From JAFDWI01 sp963764215 (GTDB taxonomy: Bacteria; Actinomycetota; Acidimicrobiia; Acidimicrobiales; Iamiaceae): a DNA stretch of 64,000 bases. The position numbers and the translations under genes were made by a program. Each line of letters begins with the position of its first letter. Positions within the stretch are counted from its first letter, which is position 1. The notes below the pieces were generated by a model. That model saw only the letters and a program-made list of their open reading frames with translations. It was not told the DNA's origin and did no database searches. Shown in pieces: positions 9,095 through 17,898 of this stretch. The stretch lies in the NCBI GenBank assembly GCA_963764215.1, contig CAVXRS010000002.1:248001-312000 (forward strand), in the 5' to 3' direction.

Positions 9095-10480
9095 TCACTT
9101 CACCTTCGGGACGGGACCCCAGTTCCCGGGCGTCTTGACGACGTCGTTGGGATTGCACACGAAGCTCTTGGTGGGATCGTTCGAGGTGCCCGCGGGATAG
9201 ACGTTCACGAATTTGCCGTTCTTGACCGTCAAGATCTTGGTGCAGGTGTTCACCTTGTTCGCGCCGGGATTCTGGACCGGATGCAGTCCCCCTCCTGTCC
9301 AGGTGTGAATCTTGTGCAGCTCGTCGAGCAGACCCTTGCGGGTCAGGTTCGAGCCGAGCTCCTTGGCCGCGGTGGCGAACAACAGGCCGGCGGAGAAGCC
9401 CTGTACACCGAGGGTCGTCACCGGAGACTTCGGATCGGCCTTCTTCAGCCACTCCACGTACTGGCTGATCGCCGGGGACGGGTTCTCGAACGGCTGGGTG
9501 TTGGTCTGGACGAACACCCCGTTCGCCACCCCGGACTTGGCAAGGTCGGAGTCGTAGTACTGCTGGCCGAGATCGACGACCTTCGGGTGATAGTCCGCGT
9601 CGTGCATCGCCTGGAGCATGCCGACCGCGGCGTTCGCCGTGTCGACCATCGTGACGTACTGGATGCCCTTGTTCTTGAGGGTCTGGACCTGGGTCTTCCA
9701 GTCGGTCTGGATGAGCGGATAGTTGTTCTCGTAGACGAACTTGTAGCCGAGTTGGGTGCGAGCCTGAATGATTTTCTTGGCCTGGTCGAAAGCAGCAGAA
9801 GCCGTCGGCGCGAACATCGCCGCCTTCTTGATGGCCTGGGGGAATCGCTTGGCGATGTACTTGGCTTCCCCCGTGGCGTACACGGTGCCCGGATTCGGGA
9901 TCGGTGAGACGTTGAGCGGACTCACACTCATCGGGAAGGTCGCGGTGTAGGCCGAGACCGAGACCAGACCACAGTCGACGAGCGGTTGGGCCATGGCAGC
10001 GTCCTGGACGACGCCGTTGCCCACCAGGGCAAACGGCTGGTCGTCACAGGCCTGCTTCGCCGCGGCCTGCGACTTGAGCAACTTGGCGTCATAACCCTTC
10101 AACTGGAGCTTCCGGCCGTTGATGCCACCTTGTGCATTGCAGTACTCGACGAACGCCTTCGCCGACGCTTCGACGCCGGCGGTGGGCACCCGGACCGCCC
10201 CTGCGTTGTTGTCGAAGATCACGCCGATGTCGATCTTCGAATCGGAAACGCCTTTGTCGGTGGCCCCCTTTGCGTCGCCCGGACCGCAGGGCGACGCCAG
10301 CGTGCCGAAGTGACTGCTGGTGCCCGTGCCCCCGGCCGTGGTCGAGGAGGAATTGAGGTTCGAGCTGCCACCGGTGCTGGTCCGGTTGCCACAACCGGCC
10401 ACCACCAATCCGCAGGTGAGCACCACAGCCACGAGGCGGCGAGCCCGCCCGGTCCGATTGTCGGCTGATCTCTGATTCAT
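9095..10480 (-). CDS. ABC importer substrate-binding lipoprotein, LivK/Peripla_BP_6 type
   Basis: Binding protein of 461 residues that would capture ligand outside the membrane for the LivHM-G-F importer. The signal peptide (RRLVAVVLTCGLVVAGC) ends in a lipobox with Cys near residue 30, followed by a Ser/Thr/Gly-rich linker. The mature part carries type-1 periplasmic-binding features: IGVIFDNNAG near residue 87 and VEYCNAQGGINGRKLQLKGYD near 111-131. Several Cys residues recur across the mature domain. Ligand is unknown. The family covers amino acids, amides, urea and aromatic acids, and the echA19 gene at the operon end suggests a steroid- or acid-type ligand. It is first in the operon. A TAGGAA -10-like element ends seven bases before the ATG. 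Confidence 0.83.
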   Translation of the reverse strand: MNQRSADNRTGRARRLVAVVLTCGLVVAGCGNRTSTGGSSNLNSSSTTAGGTGTSSHFGTLASPCGPGDAKGATDKGVSDSKIDIGVIFDNNAGAVRVPTAGVEASAKAFVEYCNAQGGINGRKLQLKGYDAKLLKSQAAAKQACDDQPFALVGNGVVQDAAMAQPLVDCGLVSVSAYTATFPMSVSPLNVSPIPNPGTVYATGEAKYIAKRFPQAIKKAAMFAPTASAAFDQAKKIIQARTQLGYKFVYENNYPLIQTDWKTQVQTLKNKGIQYVTMVDTANAAVGMLQAMHDADYHPKVVDLGQQYYDSDLAKSGVANGVFVQTNTQPFENPSPAISQYVEWLKKADPKSPVTTLGVQGFSAGLLFATAAKELGSNLTRKGLLDELHKIHTWTGGGLHPVQNPGANKVNTCTKILTVKNGKFVNVYPAGTSNDPTKSFVCNPNDVVKTPGNWGPVPKVK

Positions 10481-10601
10481 TTGGGGATTCCTACTCCTCG
10501 GTTCGGTCTGGACCGGGCTGGTCCCTGATCTGACCGTCCGGTCGGCTGCCCCGTGAGGCTACCGGATCGGTAATGGGTGGTGAGACGGATGACACGTCGG
10601 C
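10481..10601. other. Intergenic region without a gene
   Basis: 121 bp between the fadE28-like stop and the start of the binding-protein gene, holding the promoter of the Liv operon. It has one half-match to the TCTGAC palindrome near 10529 but no second half, so no operator is called. No terminator hairpin with a T-run is seen. Confidence 0.4.
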
Positions 10602-11726
10602 TCAGGCCTCCGCTCCTGCGAGCAGGCGTCCGAGCGCCGCAAGGTACTCGGTGCCTCCGCCGAGGCGCAGTTCGTAGGCCTTCGCCCAACGGAAGTACCG
10701 GTGCACCGGATAGTCGAGATCCATTCCGATACCACCGTGGAGGTGCTGGGCCGCGGTGACCACGCGTTGGGCGGCTTCAGCGGTGTGGAACTTCGCGACG
10801 GCCAGTTCCTCGTCGGCGTCGAGGTCGTTCGCGAGCCGCCACGCGGCAGCCCACGCGGTGAGTCGGACCAGTTCGGTGTCTATGTAGGCGTCGGCGGCCC
10901 GTTGGGACACGGCTTGGAGCGTAGCGAGCTTGACCCCGAACTGTTCCCGATCGGACACGTAGGACGCGGTGAGTGCCAACGCCCCCTCGCAGGTTCCGAC
11001 CTGTGCCACACAGGTCGCGGCCACCGCCCGATCACGCATCCAACGGGGGGCATCCACTCCCGCTGCCCCGGCGCCCGAGAGGATCGAGTCGTCCTCCAGC
11101 GGCGTGCCTTCGAAACGCACGATGCTCGACGGTTCACCGCTCATCGACGCCAGCGGTTCGGTCGTGATCCCCGCTGCCGCGCCCTCGATGACGGCGAGGA
11201 CGTCCCGACCGTCGGGAAGTGCAACCGGTACGACGTACCCGTTGGCGTCGGCCCCGAATGGCACGTACCAACCGACCCCGTTCAGCTCATGTCCCGACGC
11301 GGTGGCCGTCGCGCAGACCGGCGGCGTGGAACGGTCGTTCTCACCGGTGAGGATGCCGGTGAGGACCGTGGTGCCGTCGATCACCCCGGGCAACCATCGT
11401 TCCTGCTGGCTCTGCGAGCCGAACCGGGCGATCGGCAGCGCTCCGAGCACCAGGGTGGCGTACGCGGGCAGGGGCGCTGCGGCACGCGCCACCGCTTGGA
11501 CGACGAGGGCGATCTCGCAGAAGCCGTAGCCACCGCCGCCGACCTCGGCGGGGAGTCCCACGCCGATCAGACCTGCCTGGGCGAACGCACCCCACGCGTC
11601 GAGCGGCACACCCGCGGCCCCGTCACGTTCGTACCTGCGGAGTTGGTCCGGAGCGCAGTAGTCCCCCAGAATCCGATCGGCGAGGCCGACGAGTTCGATT
11701 TGATCGTCCGAGAACGTCAGGTCCAT
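10602..11726 (-). CDS. Acyl-CoA dehydrogenase subunit, FadE28 (ChsE1)-like
   Basis: Acyl-CoA dehydrogenase-family protein of 374 residues. In the cholesterol pathway FadE28 and FadE29 form an alpha2beta2 dehydrogenase acting on the shortened (C22) side-chain CoA thioester. The N-terminus MDLTFSDDQ and the C-terminal helices (REQFGVKLATLQAVSQ near residue 257, HLHGGIGMDLDYPVHRY near 337, YELRLGGGTEYL near 355) fit the FadE28 side of such pairs. Middle-domain FAD motifs are weak, as usual for this subunit. The ATG at 11726 lies five bases after the stop of the fadE29-like gene, so the two are cotranslated. Function is inferred from the pair arrangement and the neighbouring P450. Confidence 0.75.
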   Translation of the reverse strand: MDLTFSDDQIELVGLADRILGDYCAPDQLRRYERDGAAGVPLDAWGAFAQAGLIGVGLPAEVGGGGYGFCEIALVVQAVARAAAPLPAYATLVLGALPIARFGSQSQQERWLPGVIDGTTVLTGILTGENDRSTPPVCATATASGHELNGVGWYVPFGADANGYVVPVALPDGRDVLAVIEGAAAGITTEPLASMSGEPSSIVRFEGTPLEDDSILSGAGAAGVDAPRWMRDRAVAATCVAQVGTCEGALALTASYVSDREQFGVKLATLQAVSQRAADAYIDTELVRLTAWAAAWRLANDLDADEELAVAKFHTAEAAQRVVTAAQHLHGGIGMDLDYPVHRYFRWAKAYELRLGGGTEYLAALGRLLAGAEA

Positions 11727-11731
11727 GGGGC

Positions 11732-12917
11732 TCAGCTCCTCGGGGTTCTGGGCATGCCGAGCCCGAACAGCGCGATCAGATCTCGTTGGACTTCGTTGAC
11801 GCCGCCGCCGAAGGTGAGGATCAACGATCCCTGCAGCGCCCTCGAGAGGCTGCCGTCGAGCAGCGCCAGAGGCGACAAGGCGTCCTCGGCGCCGCGCGGA
11901 CCCAGGACCTCGGCGAGCAACCGGTAGGCGTCGACGAAGAACTCGGTCCCGTACACCTTGATTGCGCTCGAGAGCGCCGGGTCCATCGTCTGGGCGGACG
12001 CCGCCTTCCAGTTCATCAATCGGAGCGCGTCGAGCCCTGCTCTGACCCGGGCCAGGTGCAACTGCACCCAGGGTTCGTCGACCCGTCGGGAGCCGTCGGG
12101 CATCTCGTGTGCACGGGACCATTCCAAGGTGCGTTCGTAGGCGCGCTCGACCGAACCGGTCGGGGCCAGTGCGACGCGCTCGAAGTTGAGCTGGTTGACG
12201 ATGAGGTCCCAGCCTCGGTTGACGTCTCCGATCACGGCCGAATCGGGAACACGCACGTCGTCGTAGAACGTCTGGAAGGTACTCGCATTCACCATCGTGG
12301 CGATCTTGGAGTACGTGAACCCCTCGCTGGAGGTGGGCACGGCGAAGATCGTGATGCCCTTGTGCTTGGGCGCTCGAGGATCGGTGCGGGCGGCGAGCCA
12401 GATGTAGTCGGCGTAGCTGGCCAGGCTGGTGAAGATCTTCTGGCCGTTGATGACCCATTCGTCGCCGTCGCGGACGGCGCGGGTGGTCAACGAGGCCAGG
12501 TCGGTGCCCGAGCCGGGTTCGGTGTAGCCGACCGAGAAGTGCAACTCGCCGGCCAGGATCCGGGGCAGGAAGAAGTCCTTCTGTTCGTCCGAGCCGAATT
12601 GCTGGATGGTGCGGGCCACCGTGTTGATCGACAGGAACGGCGTGGGCGCATTCGGCGCGCCACGACTCGTCGATGAAGATGAACTGTTCGACCGGGGTGG
12701 CGCCTTGGCCGCCGTACTCCTTGGGCCAGCCGATGCCGAGCCATCCGTCGGCTCCCATCTTGCGGACCGCGGCGAGCGATGCCGGGCCACCGGTCTCACC
12801 TCGCGTGCACTCGTCGACGACCTCCGGGGTCATCAGTTCCTCGAAGTACGCGCGCAGTGTCGAGCGGAGCTCGCGCTGTTCGTCGGTGTAAGCGATCTGC
12901 ACCCTGGAGTTCCCCAT
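11732..12917 (-). CDS. Acyl-CoA dehydrogenase, FadE29 (ChsE2)-like (one frameshift near 12658)
   Basis: Acyl-CoA dehydrogenase of about 395 residues. The N-terminal helical domain has GIGWPKEYGGQGATPVEQ, the FAD domain VGYTEPGSGTDLASL and VINGQKIFTS, and the C-terminus ends FGGGVNEVQRDLIA...PRTPR. This wording follows FadE29 (Rv3543c) closely from memory. The frame breaks near 12658: before it the protein reads FIFIDESWRAE, after it PTPFLSINTVARTIQQFG, both typical, so a one-base error inside a GGCGCGCC context is likely. ATG 12917 is chosen; a GTG further upstream lies inside the KstR-type site. It is the first gene of a two-gene unit divergent from the P450. Confidence 0.78.
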
Positions 12918-12966
12918 CGGAGACGGTCGGCTCGGTCGGACCCGAGTGGTCCGGACCCCTGTGGAA

Positions 12967-12980
12967 TGGAACACGTTCTA
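12967..12980. promoter_or_regulatory. KstR-type operator between fadE29-like and cyp142-like genes
   Basis: TGGAACACGTTCTA fits TnnAACnnGTTnnA. Read on the minus strand, TAGAACGTGTTCCAT is identical to the sequence at the fadD19 start. TAGAAC there would be the -10 of the fadE29/fadE28 unit, giving a leader of about 50 bases. Confidence 0.72.
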
Positions 12981-13031
12981 CACCATCGGGAGCCGTCGAC
13001 CCAGAACCGACCCGACGACCCGGACAGCAAA

Positions 13032-13048
13032 CCTGACGATGTGTCAGA
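13032..13048. promoter_or_regulatory. TCTGAC-N5-GTCAGA palindrome, site 1 (cyp142)
   Basis: CCTGACGATGTGTCAGA, one mismatch in the left arm. It ends nine bases before the P450 ATG and overlaps the -10-like CAGAAT (13045-13050). The KstR-type site lies 51 bp upstream, so this intergenic region carries both operator types. Confidence 0.65.
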
Positions 13049-13057
13049 ATCGCGGCC

Positions 13058-14242
13058 ATGGTCGATCAACCCTCCAATCCCGACATCAATCTGATCAGTG
13101 GTGAGTTCTGGGGCCGGAACCCGCACGACGAACTCGCCTGGATGCGAGCGCATGCGCCGGTGTACTTCGACGAGAACTCCGGGGTCTGGGGGTGTGCGAG
13201 CCACGCGGCGATCATGGAGGCCGAGCGCATGCACAAGGTGTTCTCCAACGCCCAGGGCATCCGAGCCGAGGCTCCTCCCTCGCCGATGATGATCGACATG
13301 GACGATCCCGAGCACCGGGACCGCCGCAAGTTGGTGTTCAAGGGATTCACCCCCAAGCGGGTCGCGGACCAGGAGGACTATCTGCGCCAAGTGTGCAACG
13401 ACATCATCGACCGGGCACTCGGCAAGGACGAGATCGATTTCGTGTGGGACATCGCGGCCTGGCTGCCCCTGATCGTGATCGGCGATCAGCTCGGCTTCGC
13501 CGCGGAAGACCGCCAAACGCTCCTGGGCTGGTCCGATGACCTGCTACGCGGGCTCACCGGACTCGACGATGGCGACGCGATGGACAAGGCGACTGACGCG
13601 TTCACCGGCTACTGCGAATACGCGACCCGAGTCGCCGAAGATCGCCGCACCAACCCAACCGATGACCTGATGAGCATCCTGGTGCACGCCGAGGTGGACG
13701 GCGATCGTCTCGACGCCGACTCGGTGATCTCCGAATCGTTGCTGATTCTGATCGGCGGGGACGAAACCACCCGGCACGTCATCTCAGGCGGGTTGTATCA
13801 GCTGCTCAGCGAACGATCCAGGTGGGAGGAACTGTGTGCGGACCGGTCGCTGATTTCCACGGCCATCGAAGAGATGCTGCGCTGGGTGTCCCCGATCAAG
13901 AACATGAACCGCTACGTGACCGAAGACGTCGAGTTCCACGGCGCGCGGCTGCACGAAGGGGACAACATGCTGCTGTTGTACCCGTCGGGGAATCGGGACG
14001 AGTCGGTGTTCTCCGACCCGTTCACCTTCGACATCCATCGTGACCCCAACGACCACGTCGCCTTCGGCGGCTACGGCACTCACCACTGTCTCGGCAAGTC
14101 CCTGGCCCGCCTCGAACTCCAGATCATGTTCGAACAGCTCACCGAACGGGTCCCGCACATCGCGCTCACCGAGAAGTCCGAGCCCGCCTACCGTGCCGCG
14201 AACTTCGTCAGTGGCTACGAGTCGATGCCGGTGCGGATCTGA
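13058..14242 (+). CDS. Cytochrome P450, CYP142-type steroid C26 monooxygenase
   Basis: P450 of 394 residues. CYP142 oxidises the terminal (C26) methyl of cholesterol or cholestenone to the carboxylate that FadD19 activates. Seen: PSPMMIDMDDPEH near residue 78, the I-helix LILIGGDETTRHVISGG near 228-244, the ExxR motif EEMLRW near 270, and the heme loop FGGYGTHHCLGKSLARLE with the ligand Cys near 343. The ending ANFVSGYESMPV closely matches CYP142A1. Redox partners (ferredoxin and reductase) are not in the window. The promoter region carries one KstR-type and one TCTGAC-type operator. The ATG follows the -10-like element by seven bases, so a leaderless start is possible. Confidence 0.85.
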   Translation: MVDQPSNPDINLISGEFWGRNPHDELAWMRAHAPVYFDENSGVWGCASHAAIMEAERMHKVFSNAQGIRAEAPPSPMMIDMDDPEHRDRRKLVFKGFTPKRVADQEDYLRQVCNDIIDRALGKDEIDFVWDIAAWLPLIVIGDQLGFAAEDRQTLLGWSDDLLRGLTGLDDGDAMDKATDAFTGYCEYATRVAEDRRTNPTDDLMSILVHAEVDGDRLDADSVISESLLILIGGDETTRHVISGGLYQLLSERSRWEELCADRSLISTAIEEMLRWVSPIKNMNRYVTEDVEFHGARLHEGDNMLLLYPSGNRDESVFSDPFTFDIHRDPNDHVAFGGYGTHHCLGKSLARLELQIMFEQLTERVPHIALTEKSEPAYRAANFVSGYESMPVRI

Positions 14243-14263
14243 TCGATCCGCACTCGCCGACCC

Positions 14264-15604
14264 TCACGAAGCCGCGGTGGTCGTCGTGGTCTTCGGTGCC
14301 GGGCAGGCTTCCGGCGTGGGATCAGGATAGGAGGGCAGGTCGATCGGTTTCCGACGCTGGGAGAAATCCAAGGCGTCGGCCAAGTTCTTCGCTTCCGCGT
14401 CGCGTTTGGTCATCGGCTTCAGGTTCCAGCGCCATTCGATCATCTTGAGCACCGAGCAGTGCTCGTACGGCCCGTCGGTCTCGATCTTTCGCGGTGCGAA
14501 CGGGCTGATGGCGATCGCCGGAACCCGCACGCCCATGATCTTGTAGTTGGCCTTGTCGTCGGGGCCGTTGTTGGTGTCGTCTTCGACCGCCGGTGGCTTC
14601 ACATGGTCGTAGAAGCCCCCGTGCTCGTCGAAGCTGAGCACCATGATCGTCCGGTCCCACTGTGGTGAATCGCGGACCGCCTCGTACACCTCGGCGATGA
14701 ACGCATCGCCGACAGCCACGCTGCCATGGGGGTGCATGTCGTTCGACGTTCCGAGGAACTCGGCGACGGTGCCGTAGTCGGGAACGACAAAGGAGACGTT
14801 CGGCAACTTGCCGGCTTTGGCATCGGCCAGGAACTGGGGATACCGATGCGAGATCTTGTCGTACTTGCCGCTCTGGAACAGCCCGGTCATCGGTTCGGTG
14901 TGGTAGTAGTACTTTCCGGTCAGACCGGCATCGGCCAGCCGGTCCCAGATGGCCAGCTTCAACTTGGACGGGCGCTCCGACAAGGGGGGGAAAGGAACGT
15001 CGCTGCCGATCTTGCCGGGGAACAACCCGGTGTAGTTCATGTCGGTCGTCGCACAGTGCTGATAGAAGCGATTCGGCCAGGTGGGACCGGCGAACGAGCA
15101 GTGGTACTTCGAGAACGCCGTGAAGCCCTTGGCCAGCGCGCCGAGCACCGGAACCTCGTCCTCGCCGTAGTAGCTGATCGGAAAGTGGTCGCCCACCGGC
15201 GCGGTCTTCAGGAACCCGTCCATCTTGCCGCCGTTGATCTGGCGGAGCACGGCCTGATAGATGTGCTGCGGATCGGCGTAGTTGCAGCCTTGAGGATCGC
15301 TGCCGATCGCCCAGGTCTTGATCGACTTGCCCGTCGAGTCCCGATAGCTCAGCCCGGCCTGCTTGCCGTTCGCCCCGGGCAGCCAGCCGAGGAGATGGTC
15401 GAACGAGCGGTTCTCCATCATCAGGACCACGACATGGTCGAACGGCGCATCCTCGGGCGCTGGATGCGCCGCGACTCCTGTCGAGGTGACCGGCGCGACG
15501 GTCGTGCCGGCGCCATTGGACCCGCTGGAGGAACAGCCCGCCATCCCCAGCACGCCGAGGGCGGTTGCCCCGACGAAGAGTTCCCGGCGGTTCAGTGCAT
15601 CCAT
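14264..15604 (-). CDS. Secreted phosphoesterase (phospholipase C / acid phosphatase family)
   Basis: Protein of 446 residues of the phosphoesterase family that includes bacterial non-specific phospholipase C and acid phosphatases. The N-terminus NRRELFVGATALGVLGMAGC combines a twin-arginine motif with a lipobox Cys near residue 24, so it is probably an exported lipoprotein. Family motifs: HVVVLMMENRSFDHLLGW near residue 53 (metal-binding Glu-Asn and His), NYTGLFPG, and FDEHGGFYDHVKPP near 340 (metal-binding Asp-Glu-His). The ATG at 15604 has an AAGGGG ribosome site eight bases upstream. It hydrolyses phosphate esters outside the membrane; the substrate could be phospholipid. No link to the steroid genes is seen. 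Confidence 0.82.
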   Translation of the reverse strand: MDALNRRELFVGATALGVLGMAGCSSSGSNGAGTTVAPVTSTGVAAHPAPEDAPFDHVVVLMMENRSFDHLLGWLPGANGKQAGLSYRDSTGKSIKTWAIGSDPQGCNYADPQHIYQAVLRQINGGKMDGFLKTAPVGDHFPISYYGEDEVPVLGALAKGFTAFSKYHCSFAGPTWPNRFYQHCATTDMNYTGLFPGKIGSDVPFPPLSERPSKLKLAIWDRLADAGLTGKYYYHTEPMTGLFQSGKYDKISHRYPQFLADAKAGKLPNVSFVVPDYGTVAEFLGTSNDMHPHGSVAVGDAFIAEVYEAVRDSPQWDRTIMVLSFDEHGGFYDHVKPPAVEDDTNNGPDDKANYKIMGVRVPAIAISPFAPRKIETDGPYEHCSVLKMIEWRWNLKPMTKRDAEAKNLADALDFSQRRKPIDLPSYPDPTPEACPAPKTTTTTAAS

Positions 15605-15746
15605 TTGGTGCCCCTTGATCGATGAAGTCGGTGCCGCCGCTCGACGGTGACGGCAAGAGGCTACTGGCATCTCCACCCGTCGACGGCCCACCCCGGTGAT
15701 CGAAGTCCGGCTGCTAGGTTGGACCCGTGAATTCGGAGGGAGTGGC

Positions 15747-17775
15747 GTGACCGGCTGCGCCCCCGCTCGGACGCCGTCACGGACACTCCGTTTGTCGACC
15801 GTCGCGGATCGCCCGTGGGTCTTTCGGGCGGTCGCGGCATTGACCGTCGCTCCGATCGTGGCCACCGCGATCAGATTCGGCCTGGACGGATGGATCCCGG
15901 TCAACGATGCCGCGCCGACGGTGATCCGTTCCAAGTACGCGCTCACGTTCCATCCGACCCTCGTGGGAATGTTCACCGACGCGTCCGGTTGGATTCACGC
16001 ATCGACCTTCTTCGCCGGGCCCTGGCAACTGTGGTGGATGTCGTTGCCGATCCGGGTCCTGGGGTTCACCTGGGGGCCGCTGTTGTCGATGGCCGCATTG
16101 AACAGCTGCTGGATCTTGCTGGCCGGGTTCTGTGTGCGCCGCGCCTTCGGCCGTCCCACAGCAATCGCCGCGCTCGGATCGCTGGCGTTGTTGCTGTGGT
16201 CGATCGGCTTTGGCATGGCTGTCACCCCCGTGCCCATGGCCATGGTGCTTCCCGGCTTTGCAGCGTTCGTGATGATCGCCTGGGCGGTCGCGGCCGGTGA
16301 CGACCGCTCGATCTGGGCGATGGCGGTGATCGGCAACTTCCTCGTCCTCGACCACCTCGTCCTCTCGCGCCTCGTCCCGTCGATCGCGCTCGCCGCGTTG
16401 TGCTGCTGGGGGTTCTGGGTGATCCGGGTCCGCTCACGCAACCCGGCAGGATGGCCAGGGCGTCGGCGACGGGCGATCGGCACACTGGCCATCGGCGCCG
16501 GCTTGACCCTGGTGGCCTGGACCCCGTCGATCATCCAGGAAATCACGAACGATCCCGGCAATCTGACGAATCTGGTACGTGCGAACGCTGCCCGTCCGGG
16601 CTCGTCGTCATCGCTGGCGGACGCGGCTCTCGACTGTTGCGGCACTCTTCACCCCGCAACACTTCTGGTTCCGCGGCACCAGGTCCACCGGCTTCCTCAA
16701 TGACGGCAGCGAAACCGCGAACTCCACACACCTCGTCGTTGTCACTGTGCTTGTCGCCCTCTTGGTCATCGGCTTCGCGAGTGCGCTCCGCCGGCGGGAC
16801 CGGGCCGGCGTCACCACCGCCGCCTTTGGGGCGGTGGTGCTGGCAGCGACCATCTGGAACCTTTCGTACTCGCCGACGAAGTACGGGGTGAACATCCGGT
16901 ACTTCCTCTCGGCATGGGCGTCCGCGATGTTCGTCAGCTTCTGCATCGTGTACCTGCTGGCGCGGTCCTTCGAGCGCACCTGGGTCCGCGCCGCAACCTT
17001 GGTCGCGGTGCCGCTGACGCTGCTCGTGGGGTCCGTCGCGGTCGCCCGACCCCACCCCCCGCGTGCCTCACTCACGACGGGGACCCGCGGACAACAACAG
17101 GTCGCCCGAGCAGCAAACAGGCGGGTTCTCGCGGCCCTCGACGACCCCGGTCGAGTCTCCGGTCCCGTCGAGCTCGTTGCATCCAAGATCTCGACGTATC
17201 CTTACATCGCGGCGCTCGCGGTGGCCCTGGGACAAAACGGCGTCGACTACTGCATCCGAGGGCTCCAACAATTCACGGGTAGTCCGATCCCGAAATGTGC
17301 TGCCGACACCGACAACTCCCGGATCTCCATGCGCGTGGATCTCGAACCTGTGACGACCACGGCAGGGGCAACGATCACCATTCCCCTGAGCGCGACGAGG
17401 GAAGAGCGGGGCTGTGACCCGGCTGACTTTCGGACCTGGTCACAGCTCGACGAACGGATTCGAACCGCAGCGGTGGCCCTTGCAGCCGACGATCGGCCGA
17501 TACCTGTGACTCGTGCGTTCTCGAAGCTGTTTGTGAAGCTCGAACCGGACCAGGCGACCCGGGACCGCATCATCCGAGAAGACATCCCGACACCCAGTGA
17601 CGTGGCGACGTCCGCCGAGGGCCGACGGAAGCTGGTCTCCGCGATTCGTGTCATGTCGCATTACTTCGGAATCTCTGTCGTGACTCTTCCCGGGTTGGAC
17701 TCCGAACAGCTCGGTCAGTGGGCGCGGCTCGACTTCGGTTGCAGACCGCAGCGCCTCTCCATCACGATTTCCTGA
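15747..17775 (+). CDS. GT-C-like polytopic membrane protein, paralogue B (frameshift near 16622)
   Basis: Membrane protein of about 675 residues when read across one break. The first frame runs through RPWVFRAVAALTVAPIV, HASTFFAGPWQLWW and NDPGNLTNLV; near 16622 it shifts and the second frame continues STVAALFTPQHFWFRG through further helices to a soluble tail. Alignment with paralogue C (NPGNLTNLW followed by FTSPPFWLRGSRS) shows that the two pieces are one protein. GTG 15747 is preferred because GGAGGG lies just upstream and TAGGTT (15715-15720) can serve as -10. Probable GT-C-type glycosyltransferase or flippase-like protein; substrate unknown. Either an assembly indel or a real pseudogene. 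Confidence 0.6.
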
Positions 17776-17898
17776 TCGAAACGAGGGGCTGCTCGAGCAG
17801 GATTTGAGCTGACATGGCTGACAGGTTCGGCCACTCGGTATCCTCGGCTTCCGCCCGACAGGGTTTGATCCGAATTTCTGCGGTCCGGAAGGGACCCG

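Noticed and set aside
10525..10545. Possible further TCTGAC palindrome upstream of the Liv operon (TCTGACCGTCCGGTCGG)
   Set aside because: Only the left arm matches; the right arm reads GGTCGG, and the spacing is ambiguous. Not counted as a site.
10602..12974. One 790-codon fused acyl-CoA dehydrogenase
   Set aside because: It arises from the frame break near 12658; two separate genes with stop at 11732 and start at 11726 are clear.
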